A stretch of DNA of 64,000 nt. It comes from JBFFZF01 sp050732695 (lineage in GTDB: Bacteria; Gemmatimonadota; Gemmatimonadetes; Longimicrobiales; RSA9). Below, piece by piece: positions 8,762-17,414 of this stretch (position 1 is the first letter of the stretch; each line of letters opens with the position of its first letter). Location of the stretch: assembly GCA_050732695.1 (NCBI GenBank), contig JBOHRL010000100.1:62001-126000 (forward strand). Direction: 5' to 3'. The translations under genes were made by a program, and so were the position numbers. The notes under the pieces are model-generated. The model worked only from the letters and a program-made list of their open reading frames with translations. It was not told the DNA's origin and did no database searches.

Positions 8762-10872
8762 GCACGACGGGTGCCCGCTCTCCTCGTCTCCCGGAACGCA
8801 CACCGGCGAATGCGTCGCGGAGGAAATCGCCATCGCCGCTGTCGCGGAGCGAGCTGCGCACGCGAGTCGAGACTCTCTCACCCGACCAGCGCGCGCTGCT
8901 CGCCGGGCGCGTGATGGGCAGCACCGATTCCATGCACGGCCGCACTGACCAGCTCGTCGCGTGGGTGGTTCCCAGCCCGACTTCCCCCGGAAGATCAGCG
9001 GGCGCCGGCACCGAGGGCCATACCGAAGCACCGGACGCGGCCGAGCTTCGGGCGTTCCTTCGCGAGCGTCTTCCCGAGTACATCGTGCCGTCGCTGTTCG
9101 TTTTCGTGAACACCATTCCGCGCCTGCCCAACGGCAAAGTCGATGCGAGGGCGTTGCCTGATCCGGTGCGCGCCGCTCGTGACGACGATTTCGTGCCGCC
9201 GCGTACGGAGCGCGAGGCGGCGCTCGCGCGCGTCTGGGCCAACGTCCTCCGCGTTGACCGGGTCGGTGTGAACGACAACTTCTTCGAGCTTGGCGGCGAC
9301 TCGATTCTGAGCATCCAGGTCGTTGCGCGTGCGAAACGGGCAGGCCTCCAGCTGACGCCCGACCTCGTCTTTGAACACCAGACGCTGGGTGCCCTCGCGA
9401 ATGCAGCGACGGCCGCGACATTCGTGGACGTACCCCGCGCGGACATCACGATCGCCCCGCTCTCGCCCATCCAGGCCTGGTTCTTCGAGCAGCCACTTCC
9501 CTCGCCGCATCATTGGCACCAGGTCATCCGGCTCCTGCCGGATCCGGACTTCGATCGCGATCGTTTCGAACGAGCACTTCAAGCTGTCGTCGCTCACCAT
9601 GATGCATTGCGCCTTCGGTTCCGGCGTGAGCCGGCCGGATGGACGCAGCGGTCGGTGAGCGATCCCATCACGCTTCAGCACATCGGTGCGCCAGACTGCA
9701 CGGATGAGGCGTTCGCGGAACTGCTCGAATGCAGGATGCACGAGATCTGTGCGGCGACCGATCTCGCGCGCGGTCCGCTCGTGCACGCGGCCGTCGTGCA
9801 GCGTGAGGGTCGCGACAGCGAGTGTGTTCTGCTCGCCGTCCACCACCTTCTGATCGATGCGGTCTCGTGGTCGATTCTGCTCGACGATCTACGGGCGGTT
9901 TATCAGAGCCTTGAAGATGCGGTCGATGGAATGCCGAGGCCGTCGCAGGAGGATGTCCCGGTCCTCGCGCACACGACATCGTTTCTGTCGTGGTGCGATG
10001 CTCTGGCGAGCGTAGCGCGATCCGGTCGCTTCGATGACGACGCTGCCTTCTGGGTCGCGCTGCCCCGCGACTTCCCGTCTCTGCCACAAGACCGCGCTGG
10101 CAGGTTCGTCGAACGATCGGCGATGACAGTGACCACGTCGCTCGACGAGGAACCGACGTCGCATCTTCTCCATGACGTCCACGGCGCATACAACACGAAT
10201 GTCGAAGATGTGCTTCTCGCCGCTCTTGCCCGCACGCTCACCGATTGGGCGCGACACCCGCGAGTGCTCGTGGGCGTCGAACGGCACGGCCGCGAGCCGC
10301 TCGTCGACCCGGCCGATCTGTCCAGAACGATCGGTTGGTTCACATCCTTTTTTCCGCTCGTTCTCGAGTCCGGACCGGCCTGGGACGCCGGCACCACATT
10401 GCGTACGATCAAGGACCGCCTGCGCGCGATCCCGCACCGCGGCGCGAGCTATGGCGTGCTCGACCACATGCGCCTCCAGACCGCTCGCGACTTCGTGCGT
10501 GGCCTGAAGCCGGAACTCATCTTCAATCATGCCGGCCGGCTGGACAGTCCGGATCCCGCCTCTGCCCGTGGCTCGTGGCAGAGCCCCGTGCCGCCGCTCC
10601 AGTCGCGGGCCCCCGAGAACGAGCGCGCGCACAGGATCGAAGTCAACACGTTCATCGCGAGCGGTTCGTTGATCGCGCACTGGACAGCCAGCAGCGAACA
10701 GTACGATCGTGGTACGGTCGAGCGACTGGCGACGCGATTCATCGATGAACTGCGCGCTCTCATCGCACACGCACTCGACCCTCGGACGAGCGGCTTCACG
10801 CCAGGCGACTTCCCGGATGCCGGTCTGAGTCAGGACGCACTCGATCGCTTCCTCCGCGGACTCGGTGCATGA
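8758..10872 (+). CDS. NRPS fragment: A C-terminal subdomain-PCP-epimerization
   Basis: A 704-residue protein. It begins with a ~70-residue poorly conserved lead. It then enters an adenylation C-terminal subdomain in mid-fold: the strand LVAWVV, A9 LPEYIVP and A10 LPNGKVDAR with the catalytic Lys near residue 126. A PCP follows with Ser182 (LGGDSIL). Residues ~230-690 form an epimerization domain with HHLLIDAVSW (His362, Asp367) and the E-type motif GWFTSFFPL. It therefore supplies the parts missing from the C-A protein at 4854-7973, and the residue loaded there should end up as the D-epimer. The start is fixed by the ATGA overlap with the methyltransferase gene. The first 70 residues may be a docking region. 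Confidence 0.93.
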   Translation: MSTTGARSPRLPERTPANASRRKSPSPLSRSELRTRVETLSPDQRALLAGRVMGSTDSMHGRTDQLVAWVVPSPTSPGRSAGAGTEGHTEAPDAAELRAFLRERLPEYIVPSLFVFVNTIPRLPNGKVDARALPDPVRAARDDDFVPPRTEREAALARVWANVLRVDRVGVNDNFFELGGDSILSIQVVARAKRAGLQLTPDLVFEHQTLGALANAATAATFVDVPRADITIAPLSPIQAWFFEQPLPSPHHWHQVIRLLPDPDFDRDRFERALQAVVAHHDALRLRFRREPAGWTQRSVSDPITLQHIGAPDCTDEAFAELLECRMHEICAATDLARGPLVHAAVVQREGRDSECVLLAVHHLLIDAVSWSILLDDLRAVYQSLEDAVDGMPRPSQEDVPVLAHTTSFLSWCDALASVARSGRFDDDAAFWVALPRDFPSLPQDRAGRFVERSAMTVTTSLDEEPTSHLLHDVHGAYNTNVEDVLLAALARTLTDWARHPRVLVGVERHGREPLVDPADLSRTIGWFTSFFPLVLESGPAWDAGTTLRTIKDRLRAIPHRGASYGVLDHMRLQTARDFVRGLKPELIFNHAGRLDSPDPASARGSWQSPVPPLQSRAPENERAHRIEVNTFIASGSLIAHWTASSEQYDRGTVERLATRFIDELRALIAHALDPRTSGFTPGDFPDAGLSQDALDRFLRGLGA

Positions 10873-13408
10873 AGACCGCCCCGGCAGCCGTGCGCCCATG
10901 AACGCTGCCCCCGCCGGGCTCGACCGCCGCGATATCGAGGCGATCTACCCGCTGACGCCGATGCAGCTGTCGCTGCTGTTCGCAGCACTCCGGAGCGGCC
11001 GCGGCAGCGATGACCCCGGGTTCTTGCAGGTGCGTTGCACGATTCGCGGCAACCTCGACGAGGCCGCTTTTCACACCGCGTGGGATCGCCTGATCGAGCG
11101 ACATGCTGCATTGCGGACGTCCATACACTGGCAGAACGTGGACCGCCCACTCCAGCTCGTGGTTCGGCGCGCACAGCCTTCATGGACGATTGCGGACGTA
11201 CGGCACCTTGCCCCCGATGCGCAGGACCGTCACATCGATGCGTGGCTCGAGCAGGATCGCCGTGGCGGGATCGATCTGTCGCGCGCTCCACTCCTCCGTC
11301 TCGCACGATTCCGCCGCACGGATGCCGAGTGGGCATTCGTGATGAGCTGCCACCACGTCCTTCTCGACGGCTGGTCCGGTGCGATTCTTCTCGAAGAGGT
11401 TGTTCTGCTTCACGATGCACTCCGCCATGGTCGTGACACCGGCCTCGATGCAGCGCGTCCTTTTGGCGACTACGTCAACTGGCTGTTGCGACAGGACCAG
11501 TCATCGGCCGAGCGACACTGGCGCCAGCACCTCGCCGGAGTCGCAGCGAGCGTGACGCTTCCCTTCCCGGCCGCGGTTCGTTCCGGCGCTGGCGATCCGG
11601 CCATGGCCACCGCTGGACCGAGTACAAACGGGTCGATAGCCGGCCTGTTCCCGAATCGGTTGACCGCTGTTGCCGCATCGCTGAATGAGGACCGGACCGC
11701 GTCACTTCACCGTTTCTGCCGCGCAGAACGCCTTACCTTCGGCAGTCTCGTCGCCGCGACGTGGGCCGCGATCCTTGCCGCATACTCCGGAACTCCGGAT
11801 GTCTGCTTTGGCACGACCCTGTCCGGCCGCGAATCGCCCGTACCTGGCATCGACAGAATCGTCGGCACCCTTATCAATGCTTTGCCGGTCCGCGCTCTCG
11901 TACCACGGGATTCGGCGGCCGTTGCGTTCCTTCACGAGATGCAGGATCGCCTGATCATTCTGCGTCAGTACGAGCACACGCCACCCGACCGCATCCAGGA
12001 GTGGAGCAGTGTGCCTGGACACCGGCGTGTCTTCGATTCGTTGGTCGTTTTCGAGAACTTTCCTGCGCGGTCGGCCAGCGCTGGTGACGCGTTGCAGATC
12101 GACGACTTGCACGGCGGTGTGACGACGACTGCCGCGCTCACACTCGTGGCCGCGCCCGGGCCACGTTTCGAGATTCGCCTTCTGTTCGATGCATCTCGCA
12201 TTCCCGATGCCTCGGCTCGGGCTCTGCTCGATCGGATCCTCGCGATGCTCGATGCATTCGAGCGTGATCCGCGCTCGCCACTGTCGAGTGTGATCGAGAA
12301 CGTGATGGGCGAGCCTCGCTCTGGCGAGGGCGATCTGCATTCCCGCACGATCGACCTGAAAGCCCGTCCGATCGGGAACGTGACGAATCGCACGCAAGGC
12401 AGTCGTGACCATGCCGTTGAGTCGGTTGATCCGCTCGAACTCCAACTCATCCAGATCTTCGAGAGCGTGTTGCGTGTGCAGCCGGTTGGGCTGAAGGATG
12501 ACTTCTTCGCTCTGGGCGGCCATTCGCTCATCGCGGCCCGGTTGTTCGATCGCATCGAACAGCTCCTGGGCCGGCGTCTACCCCTCGCGACTTTGTTCGA
12601 GGCATCCTCAGTCGAGGCTCTGGCCACAAGGTTGCGCTCCGATGGCTGGACACCACCCTGGTCCTGTCTCGTCACGATGCAGCCGGAGGGTACCCGGCCA
12701 CCGATCTTCTGCGTGCATTCCTACGAAGGCCATATCCTCCATTATCGCGATCTCGCCCGCCGGCTTGCTCCCGACCAGCCCGTCTACGGACTCCAATCGC
12801 TTGGCCTGAATGGCGCCTGTCCGCCACTGCTTCGTGTCGAGGACATGGCCGCGCATTACCTCTCCGAGATCCAGACCGTGCAACCAGAAGGTCCCTACAA
12901 CCTCGCCGCGATGTGCTTCGGCATCGCCGTCACATTCGAAATGGCACAGCAGCTCATTGCACAGGGTCACAGGGTGAAACATCTCTTCATCCTCGACAGC
13001 GGATTCCTTCACTTCCTGCCACCTCAGCCGAAGCTCGATCGGCCGTTCGTGCACGGAGCGTTGTGGCGTATCGCTGCCCATTCCCGCGGCGTACGCTTCC
13101 GCGCCGCCCGCATTCTGCATCAGCTGCGCGAGAGCGATCACGAGAAGAACATCCGGCGCGTCCGCGAAAGCAACGAGCGCGCCTGGTGGCGCTACCAACC
13201 GAAGCCGTACGCCGGAACGATCACACTCCTGCGCAGCGAACAGTACGGCTCCGGCCAGGACTGGCACATCGATACCTGGTCCAGGCTCGTCCATCGAATC
13301 GAGACGTACGTTGTGCCCGGCGATCATACGAGCATGCTCCATGAGCCGCTCGTCGAACACCTCGGCACGCAGCTTCGCTCCTGCCTCCGCTCGCACGTTC
13401 CAGTATGA
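10865..13408 (+). CDS. NRPS terminal protein C-PCP-TE, no A domain
   Basis: An 847-residue terminal protein. Residues ~20-460 are a condensation domain with HHVLLDGW (His163, His164, Asp168). It is followed by a PCP (LGGHSL, Ser554) and a type I thioesterase (residues ~600-845). The thioesterase nucleophile motif reads AMCFG, placing Cys684 where serine is usual; Asp711 and His821 are the likely partners. No A domain lies between C and PCP, so this PCP must be loaded in trans, or the C domain must use a free amine or transfer the chain. Being downstream of an E domain, the C domain may accept a D-residue donor. A GTG at 10865 gives an 8-nt overlap; ATG at 10898 is an alternative start. Confidence 0.93.
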   Translation: MHEDRPGSRAPMNAAPAGLDRRDIEAIYPLTPMQLSLLFAALRSGRGSDDPGFLQVRCTIRGNLDEAAFHTAWDRLIERHAALRTSIHWQNVDRPLQLVVRRAQPSWTIADVRHLAPDAQDRHIDAWLEQDRRGGIDLSRAPLLRLARFRRTDAEWAFVMSCHHVLLDGWSGAILLEEVVLLHDALRHGRDTGLDAARPFGDYVNWLLRQDQSSAERHWRQHLAGVAASVTLPFPAAVRSGAGDPAMATAGPSTNGSIAGLFPNRLTAVAASLNEDRTASLHRFCRAERLTFGSLVAATWAAILAAYSGTPDVCFGTTLSGRESPVPGIDRIVGTLINALPVRALVPRDSAAVAFLHEMQDRLIILRQYEHTPPDRIQEWSSVPGHRRVFDSLVVFENFPARSASAGDALQIDDLHGGVTTTAALTLVAAPGPRFEIRLLFDASRIPDASARALLDRILAMLDAFERDPRSPLSSVIENVMGEPRSGEGDLHSRTIDLKARPIGNVTNRTQGSRDHAVESVDPLELQLIQIFESVLRVQPVGLKDDFFALGGHSLIAARLFDRIEQLLGRRLPLATLFEASSVEALATRLRSDGWTPPWSCLVTMQPEGTRPPIFCVHSYEGHILHYRDLARRLAPDQPVYGLQSLGLNGACPPLLRVEDMAAHYLSEIQTVQPEGPYNLAAMCFGIAVTFEMAQQLIAQGHRVKHLFILDSGFLHFLPPQPKLDRPFVHGALWRIAAHSRGVRFRAARILHQLRESDHEKNIRRVRESNERAWWRYQPKPYAGTITLLRSEQYGSGQDWHIDTWSRLVHRIETYVVPGDHTSMLHEPLVEHLGTQLRSCLRSHVPV

Positions 13409-13487
13409 CGGCCTCTGACACGCATTCTGCGCGCAGGCGGGACCGATGAGCGCGACGCTGCGGTTCTGATCGAGCGGAATCGGGAAC

Positions 13488-14206
13488 TCAGAAGAATATG
13501 GTCAGCCCGAAGCGCACGTTACGCGGCACGCCCGGTGTGAAGTGCAACTCCGACACGGACGCCGGTTCGCCCGGCAAACGCGACTAAGCCATGAGGTCAG
13601 ACCGAGTCGTGTCTCGACATCGAGCCCGTATCGGCGGCGGCGACCACTCAGTTCCGTGAACCCGCCGTCGCCCACGAAAACGAACTCGCGTTCGAGATCG
13701 ATGAACCAGGCGGCTGCGGCGAGATTCAGACCGTTGATGGGCCGTACGCGTATCCCGACTTCACCTCCCACCGCGCGCGGCAGCGTCTCGACATCGACGT
13801 GTTGCGGGTCGAAGTTCCGGTCGGTGAGCCGGTCGTCGATCTCGGCATCACTCGCGCCCTCCCGACGCCATGTACGCACGAGGTCCGCGATGCGGCGGTC
13901 GATCACGATATCGCGAGCGTCGTTGGAATGGAAACCAGAACCAACGTTGAGAAAGAGATCGGCCTCAGCCGCTGGACTGAACACCAGGCTGGCCTTCGGG
14001 CTCACGATCATCTGATGTGCATACCCGGAAGCATGCGGCAGGTCGGACGGCTGGCCATCGAGACGATCGTCGACATCGTAGGTGAAGTAATCCGAGCGGA
14101 CTCCCAGTTGCACGCGCAGTTGCGGACTCAGCTGAAGCTCTTCCTGCGCCCAGAGGTAGAGATTGCCTTCGCCAATGCCGGAATCGACGAGCCGCTCATA
14201 GCTTGA
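13488..14206 (-). pseudogene. TonB-dependent receptor remnant
   Basis: The minus strand encodes pieces of an outer-membrane beta-barrel with no plug domain. From about 14200 downwards there are typical barrel strands (YLWAQEELQLS, SPKASLVFSP, VGSGFHSNDARD, LPRAVGGEVGIR, GRRRRYGLDVETRLGL). The reading frame is lost near 13585. In a different frame the sequence resumes at SRLPGEPASVSELHFTPG and ends with GLTIFF, a typical TonB-receptor terminus with a final aromatic residue. From my memory of the family, around a hundred residues of barrel are missing at the junction, so this looks like an internal deletion plus 5' loss rather than a sequencing slip. It lies between the NRPS and its exporter and may once have imported a siderophore-like product. 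Confidence 0.75.
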
Positions 14207-14509
14207 AGTTATACAACGTGCTGTCCGGGAGGATGGTGATGCGCGCTCCGCACGCGCGGCAAGTAGCCACTCGCCGGGCATCCGTCGACCCATGACGGCC
14301 CGGTCGTAAGACGGGTCCGGGAAACCGCCGGCTCGACGTCCCGAGACTGGTATGGACATGCGGTTTCCGCCATCATCGGTCCGAACTCGCGGTGTCCTCG
14401 AAGGGCCGGCCGGTTGGTGGCGTGCGATGACGACCGCTGCCGGCGAGACTCCTCGGGACGATCCCGCAGCAGGGACACACTCGACATTCGCGATCGAACC
14501 CAGGGTGGC
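14207..14509. other. Intergenic gap between receptor remnant and ABC exporter gene
   Basis: About 300 bases with no convincing gene. Open frames here are extensions of the neighbours. The region may contain the decayed 5' part of the receptor and the promoter of the exporter, but I see no clear promoter or hairpin. Confidence 0.5.
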
Positions 14510-16231
14510 ATGACGGAACCTCGTCGTTTGGGCTTCATCTCGTACTGCCTGCGTGCGCACCCCGCGCGAACCTCGCTCATGGTGGCGCTTCTGGTCCTGG
14601 CCGGCCTCGCGGAGGGCATCGGTCTGGCCACGCTGCTGCCCGTCCTCGAACTCGCGGCGGATGAGCCGGCGCGATCATCGTTCTCGGCCAGTATCGAGGA
14701 TACGCTGCGAGGGCTGGGACTGGATTCGTCGTTGTCCGTCCTGCTCGCGATCATCGTCCTCGGCATGTCGCTCAAAGCCCTCTTCCAGTGGCTGGCCATG
14801 CGACAGGTCGGTTACACGGTGGCGGCAGTCGCAACGGACCTCCGTCTTTCCCTGATCCGCGCGCTACTCGATGCGCGCTGGAGCTTCTTCGCTGCCCAGC
14901 CGTCCGGCCATTTCGCGAATGCGGTCAGCATCGAGGCGTACCGCGCGTCGGCCGCGTATCGCGAAGCGTGTTCCGCCATGGCCGGGCTCATCCACGCCTT
15001 CGTCTACCTCACGATCGCGTTTCTTATCTCGCCGCCCGTGGCGTTCCTCGCGATCGCGGCGGGCGGCGTCTTTCTGCTCGCTCTCAGCGGATTCGTGCGA
15101 ATGAGTCACCGCGCCGGCAACAGACAGACCGATCACATGATGTCGCTCATTGCGCACCTCGTCGATGCGCTCCAGGCGCTCAAGCCGGTCAAGGCGATGG
15201 GACGCGAAGACCAGCTGCTGCGGTTTCTCGAGCACGAAGCCCACGCCTTCAACGAGGCACAGCGCGGACAGGTCCTCGCAGTAGAGACGCTGAAGCTCTT
15301 CCAGCAACCGCTGCTCGTCCTGATGGTTGCGGCTGGCCTGTTTCTCCTGCTCGGCCGCGGCACCATGCCGTTCGCCGCCGCACTCGTGATGATCTTTCTG
15401 TTCTACCGGCTGATGGGTCTGGTGCACATGTTACAGAGTCATTATCAGAGCATGGCCGCGGGCGAAGGCGCGTTCTGGGCGATGCGCTCGATGATCGAAC
15501 GGACGCGTGCGCAGCGGGAAGTCAGTACGGGAAGGACTCCGCCACCACCTCTCACACACGCCGTCACGCTCGATCACGTCTCGTTTCGTCACGGCTCACG
15601 GACCGCCTTGCATGACGTCTCGCTTGCGATTCCGGCCGGCTCACTCGTCGCGATCGTCGGACCGTCGGGGGCCGGCAAGACCACGCTCGCCGACCTCATC
15701 GCAGGCCTGTATCGTCCCGATTCCGGTGCTGTGCGCATCGATAGCGTCGCGATGACGCACATCGACATCGTCGCATGGCGCCGCATGGTCGGCTACGTGC
15801 CGCAGGAGCCGCTCCTCCTGCACGATTCCATCCGCCGCAATGTCACAATGGGCGATGACCTCATCTCGAGCGGCGATGTCGAAACCGCGCTCCGCGAGGC
15901 CGGCGCATGGCCGTTCGTCGAGGAACGTGCCGGCGGCATGGATGCGCCTGTTGGCGAGCGCGGCGGCATGCTCTCCGGCGGACAACGCCAGCGCATTGCA
16001 CTGGCCCGCGCTCTCGTCCGTAAGCCGGCGTTACTCGTCCTCGACGAAGTGACCGCCGGCCTCGACAGCGTCACCGAAGCCGCCATCTTCGAGACGCTGC
16101 ATCAACTGCGCGGCCGTGTCACCGTCCTGTTCGTGTCGCACCGGTCCGCAGTCGTCGATGTCGCTGATCTCGTTGTGCGACTCGAGGACGGACGCACGCT
16201 TCCGACGCCCGCCGGCTCAACCCTGGCCTAG
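14510..16231 (+). CDS. ABC exporter, fused membrane and ATPase domains
   Basis: A 573-residue half-transporter with an N-terminal membrane domain and a C-terminal nucleotide-binding domain. The membrane domain occupies residues ~20-310, with hydrophobic helices such as SLMVALLVLAGLAEGIG. The ATPase domain has Walker A GPSGAGKTT, the signature LSGGQRQRIAL, Walker B LLVLDE and an H-loop FVSHR. The architecture is that of a homodimeric peptide or lipid exporter. I chose ATG 14510 because it puts the first helix near the N-terminus; an in-frame TTG at 14414 is a weaker option. Its place after the NRPS genes suggests it exports the peptide, although that is inferred from position only. Confidence 0.9.
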   Translation: MTEPRRLGFISYCLRAHPARTSLMVALLVLAGLAEGIGLATLLPVLELAADEPARSSFSASIEDTLRGLGLDSSLSVLLAIIVLGMSLKALFQWLAMRQVGYTVAAVATDLRLSLIRALLDARWSFFAAQPSGHFANAVSIEAYRASAAYREACSAMAGLIHAFVYLTIAFLISPPVAFLAIAAGGVFLLALSGFVRMSHRAGNRQTDHMMSLIAHLVDALQALKPVKAMGREDQLLRFLEHEAHAFNEAQRGQVLAVETLKLFQQPLLVLMVAAGLFLLLGRGTMPFAAALVMIFLFYRLMGLVHMLQSHYQSMAAGEGAFWAMRSMIERTRAQREVSTGRTPPPPLTHAVTLDHVSFRHGSRTALHDVSLAIPAGSLVAIVGPSGAGKTTLADLIAGLYRPDSGAVRIDSVAMTHIDIVAWRRMVGYVPQEPLLLHDSIRRNVTMGDDLISSGDVETALREAGAWPFVEERAGGMDAPVGERGGMLSGGQRQRIALARALVRKPALLVLDEVTAGLDSVTEAAIFETLHQLRGRVTVLFVSHRSAVVDVADLVVRLEDGRTLPTPAGSTLA

Positions 16232-16325
16232 CCGCATTCGTCGCACGTTGCGCGCTGGATCCTCGGATCGGTTCGGGCGCGGGTGCGCGGCAGACTCTTG
16301 CGCCCCCCTCTGCGCGCGCCTTCCG

Positions 16326-16344
16326 CGGTGAATCGCTTTCACCG
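16326..16344. terminator. Small hairpin between convergent exporter and PPTase genes
   Basis: A perfect 7-bp inverted repeat (CGGTGAA / TTCACCG) with a 5-nt loop, overlapping the PPTase stop codon and lying between convergent genes. It could serve as a bidirectional terminator. It has no strong T-run, so this is tentative. Confidence 0.3.
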
Positions 16345-17112
16345 AGCGTTGGACGGCAGCGTCGGTTGCCAGTCGAAAAATCGCGTGGCTTCCACGGCTC
16401 CCTCCACAACGAGAGCGCCGTAGTAGCCCGGTCCGGCATCGAGCGAGTGCATGCTCCACCGCTGCGCCTCGCCCGGGTCCGGGCGTGTGCTCAGCAGCGC
16501 TGCCACCTCTGGACCGACCCCGACATCGAATGACGATAACGGCATTGTCACCCCCAGACCGACGGCTTTCACGAATGCCTCCTTGCGCGTCCAGCACGTC
16601 AGGAATGCCTGCTGCCTCGATTCCGCCGGCAGTGCACGAAGCGCCTCGAACTCGGCGGAGGAGAAAAAGCGACGTGCAAGAGCAAGCGCATCGCGAACCG
16701 AGCGGTCCACTTCCACGTCAACGCCAACTTCACGTTCTGCCGCCACCGCGAACACGGCCAGGTCTCCCGAGTTCGATGTATTGAACCGAACGTGACGGCC
16801 GTGCTCACTCATGTCGAGTGACGGCTTGCCGTGAGTGGAATACTGAAAGCCGACGACCTCTGGCCGGACACCCGTGTACCTGGCCAGCACCTGGCGTTGC
16901 GCGGCACGGCAGACGATGAAGCGCTCCCGGTGCCGGTCCGAACGGAAACGCACTGCGCGCGCACGCTCGTCATCGCTCAGAGTGCGATTCAGTGTTCCGA
17001 CCACCGCCGCTGGCTGATCCAGCCGCGCGCGCCAGATGTGCACGTGCCCGGATTGAAGCTCGAGCGCGTCTCGGAAGCTCGGCTGCGTCGACTCGCTTAC
17101 TCGTCCGTCCAT
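16339..17112 (-). CDS. Sfp-type 4'-phosphopantetheinyl transferase
   Basis: A 257-residue Sfp-type enzyme that transfers phosphopantetheine from CoA to the conserved serine of carrier proteins. The magnesium-binding motif VGVDVEV and the downstream CWTRKEAFVKAVGLG motif are both present and intact. An upstream Arg/His-rich segment and HGKPSL match the CoA-binding part of the family. Start at ATG 17112 (MDGRVSEST) gives a normal family length; the open frame extends further upstream without similarity. It is convergent with the ABC exporter and would activate the carrier domains of the NRPS genes (Ser34 of the ACP and the three PCPs). Confidence 0.93.
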   Translation of the reverse strand: MDGRVSESTQPSFRDALELQSGHVHIWRARLDQPAAVVGTLNRTLSDDERARAVRFRSDRHRERFIVCRAAQRQVLARYTGVRPEVVGFQYSTHGKPSLDMSEHGRHVRFNTSNSGDLAVFAVAAEREVGVDVEVDRSVRDALALARRFFSSAEFEALRALPAESRQQAFLTCWTRKEAFVKAVGLGVTMPLSSFDVGVGPEVAALLSTRPDPGEAQRWSMHSLDAGPGYYGALVVEGAVEATRFFDWQPTLPSNAR

Positions 17113-17414
17113 TCCAGCCGTCCTTCGATGGGTGACCGGCCATGATCGTTCGACCCGCCGGTACACTTCGCGTGCGGGCGTACGCGTGCACCCGCGCGCA
17201 AGCAATCGTACGCCTGGCGCGAACAATTGTCCCGATCCGGATTGCGCGTGCCGGTTGCCGGGCCGCGTGAATCGTGCTCTATACCTTTTCCAGTGAACGA
17301 TTTACGAGAATCAGGCCCAACCCCGACCCGAGTGGAACGGATGGTGCCCTTCACCGGGACCGTCCACGGCGCGATGCGCGAGGTACTCGATACGCTCACA
17401 GGAGGCTCCGGGCC
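17113..17414. other. Divergent promoter region between PPTase and glycosyltransferase genes
   Basis: About 300 bases with no supportable gene, separating the minus-strand PPTase from the plus-strand glycosyltransferase. It must hold both promoters if the genes are separately transcribed. An AGGAGG ribosome-binding site at 17400-17405 fixes the glycosyltransferase start. I could not call promoter boxes with confidence. Confidence 0.5.

Noticed and set aside
7950..8780. Frameshift as the cause of the split adenylation domain
   Set aside because: Both breaks carry proper ATGA start/stop overlaps and a full methyltransferase lies between them, which single frameshifts would not create. Resequencing is still the decisive check.
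9889..10899. Minus-strand 336-residue frame opposite the PCP-E protein
   Set aside because: The plus strand carries epimerization-domain motifs; the minus frame has no similarity.
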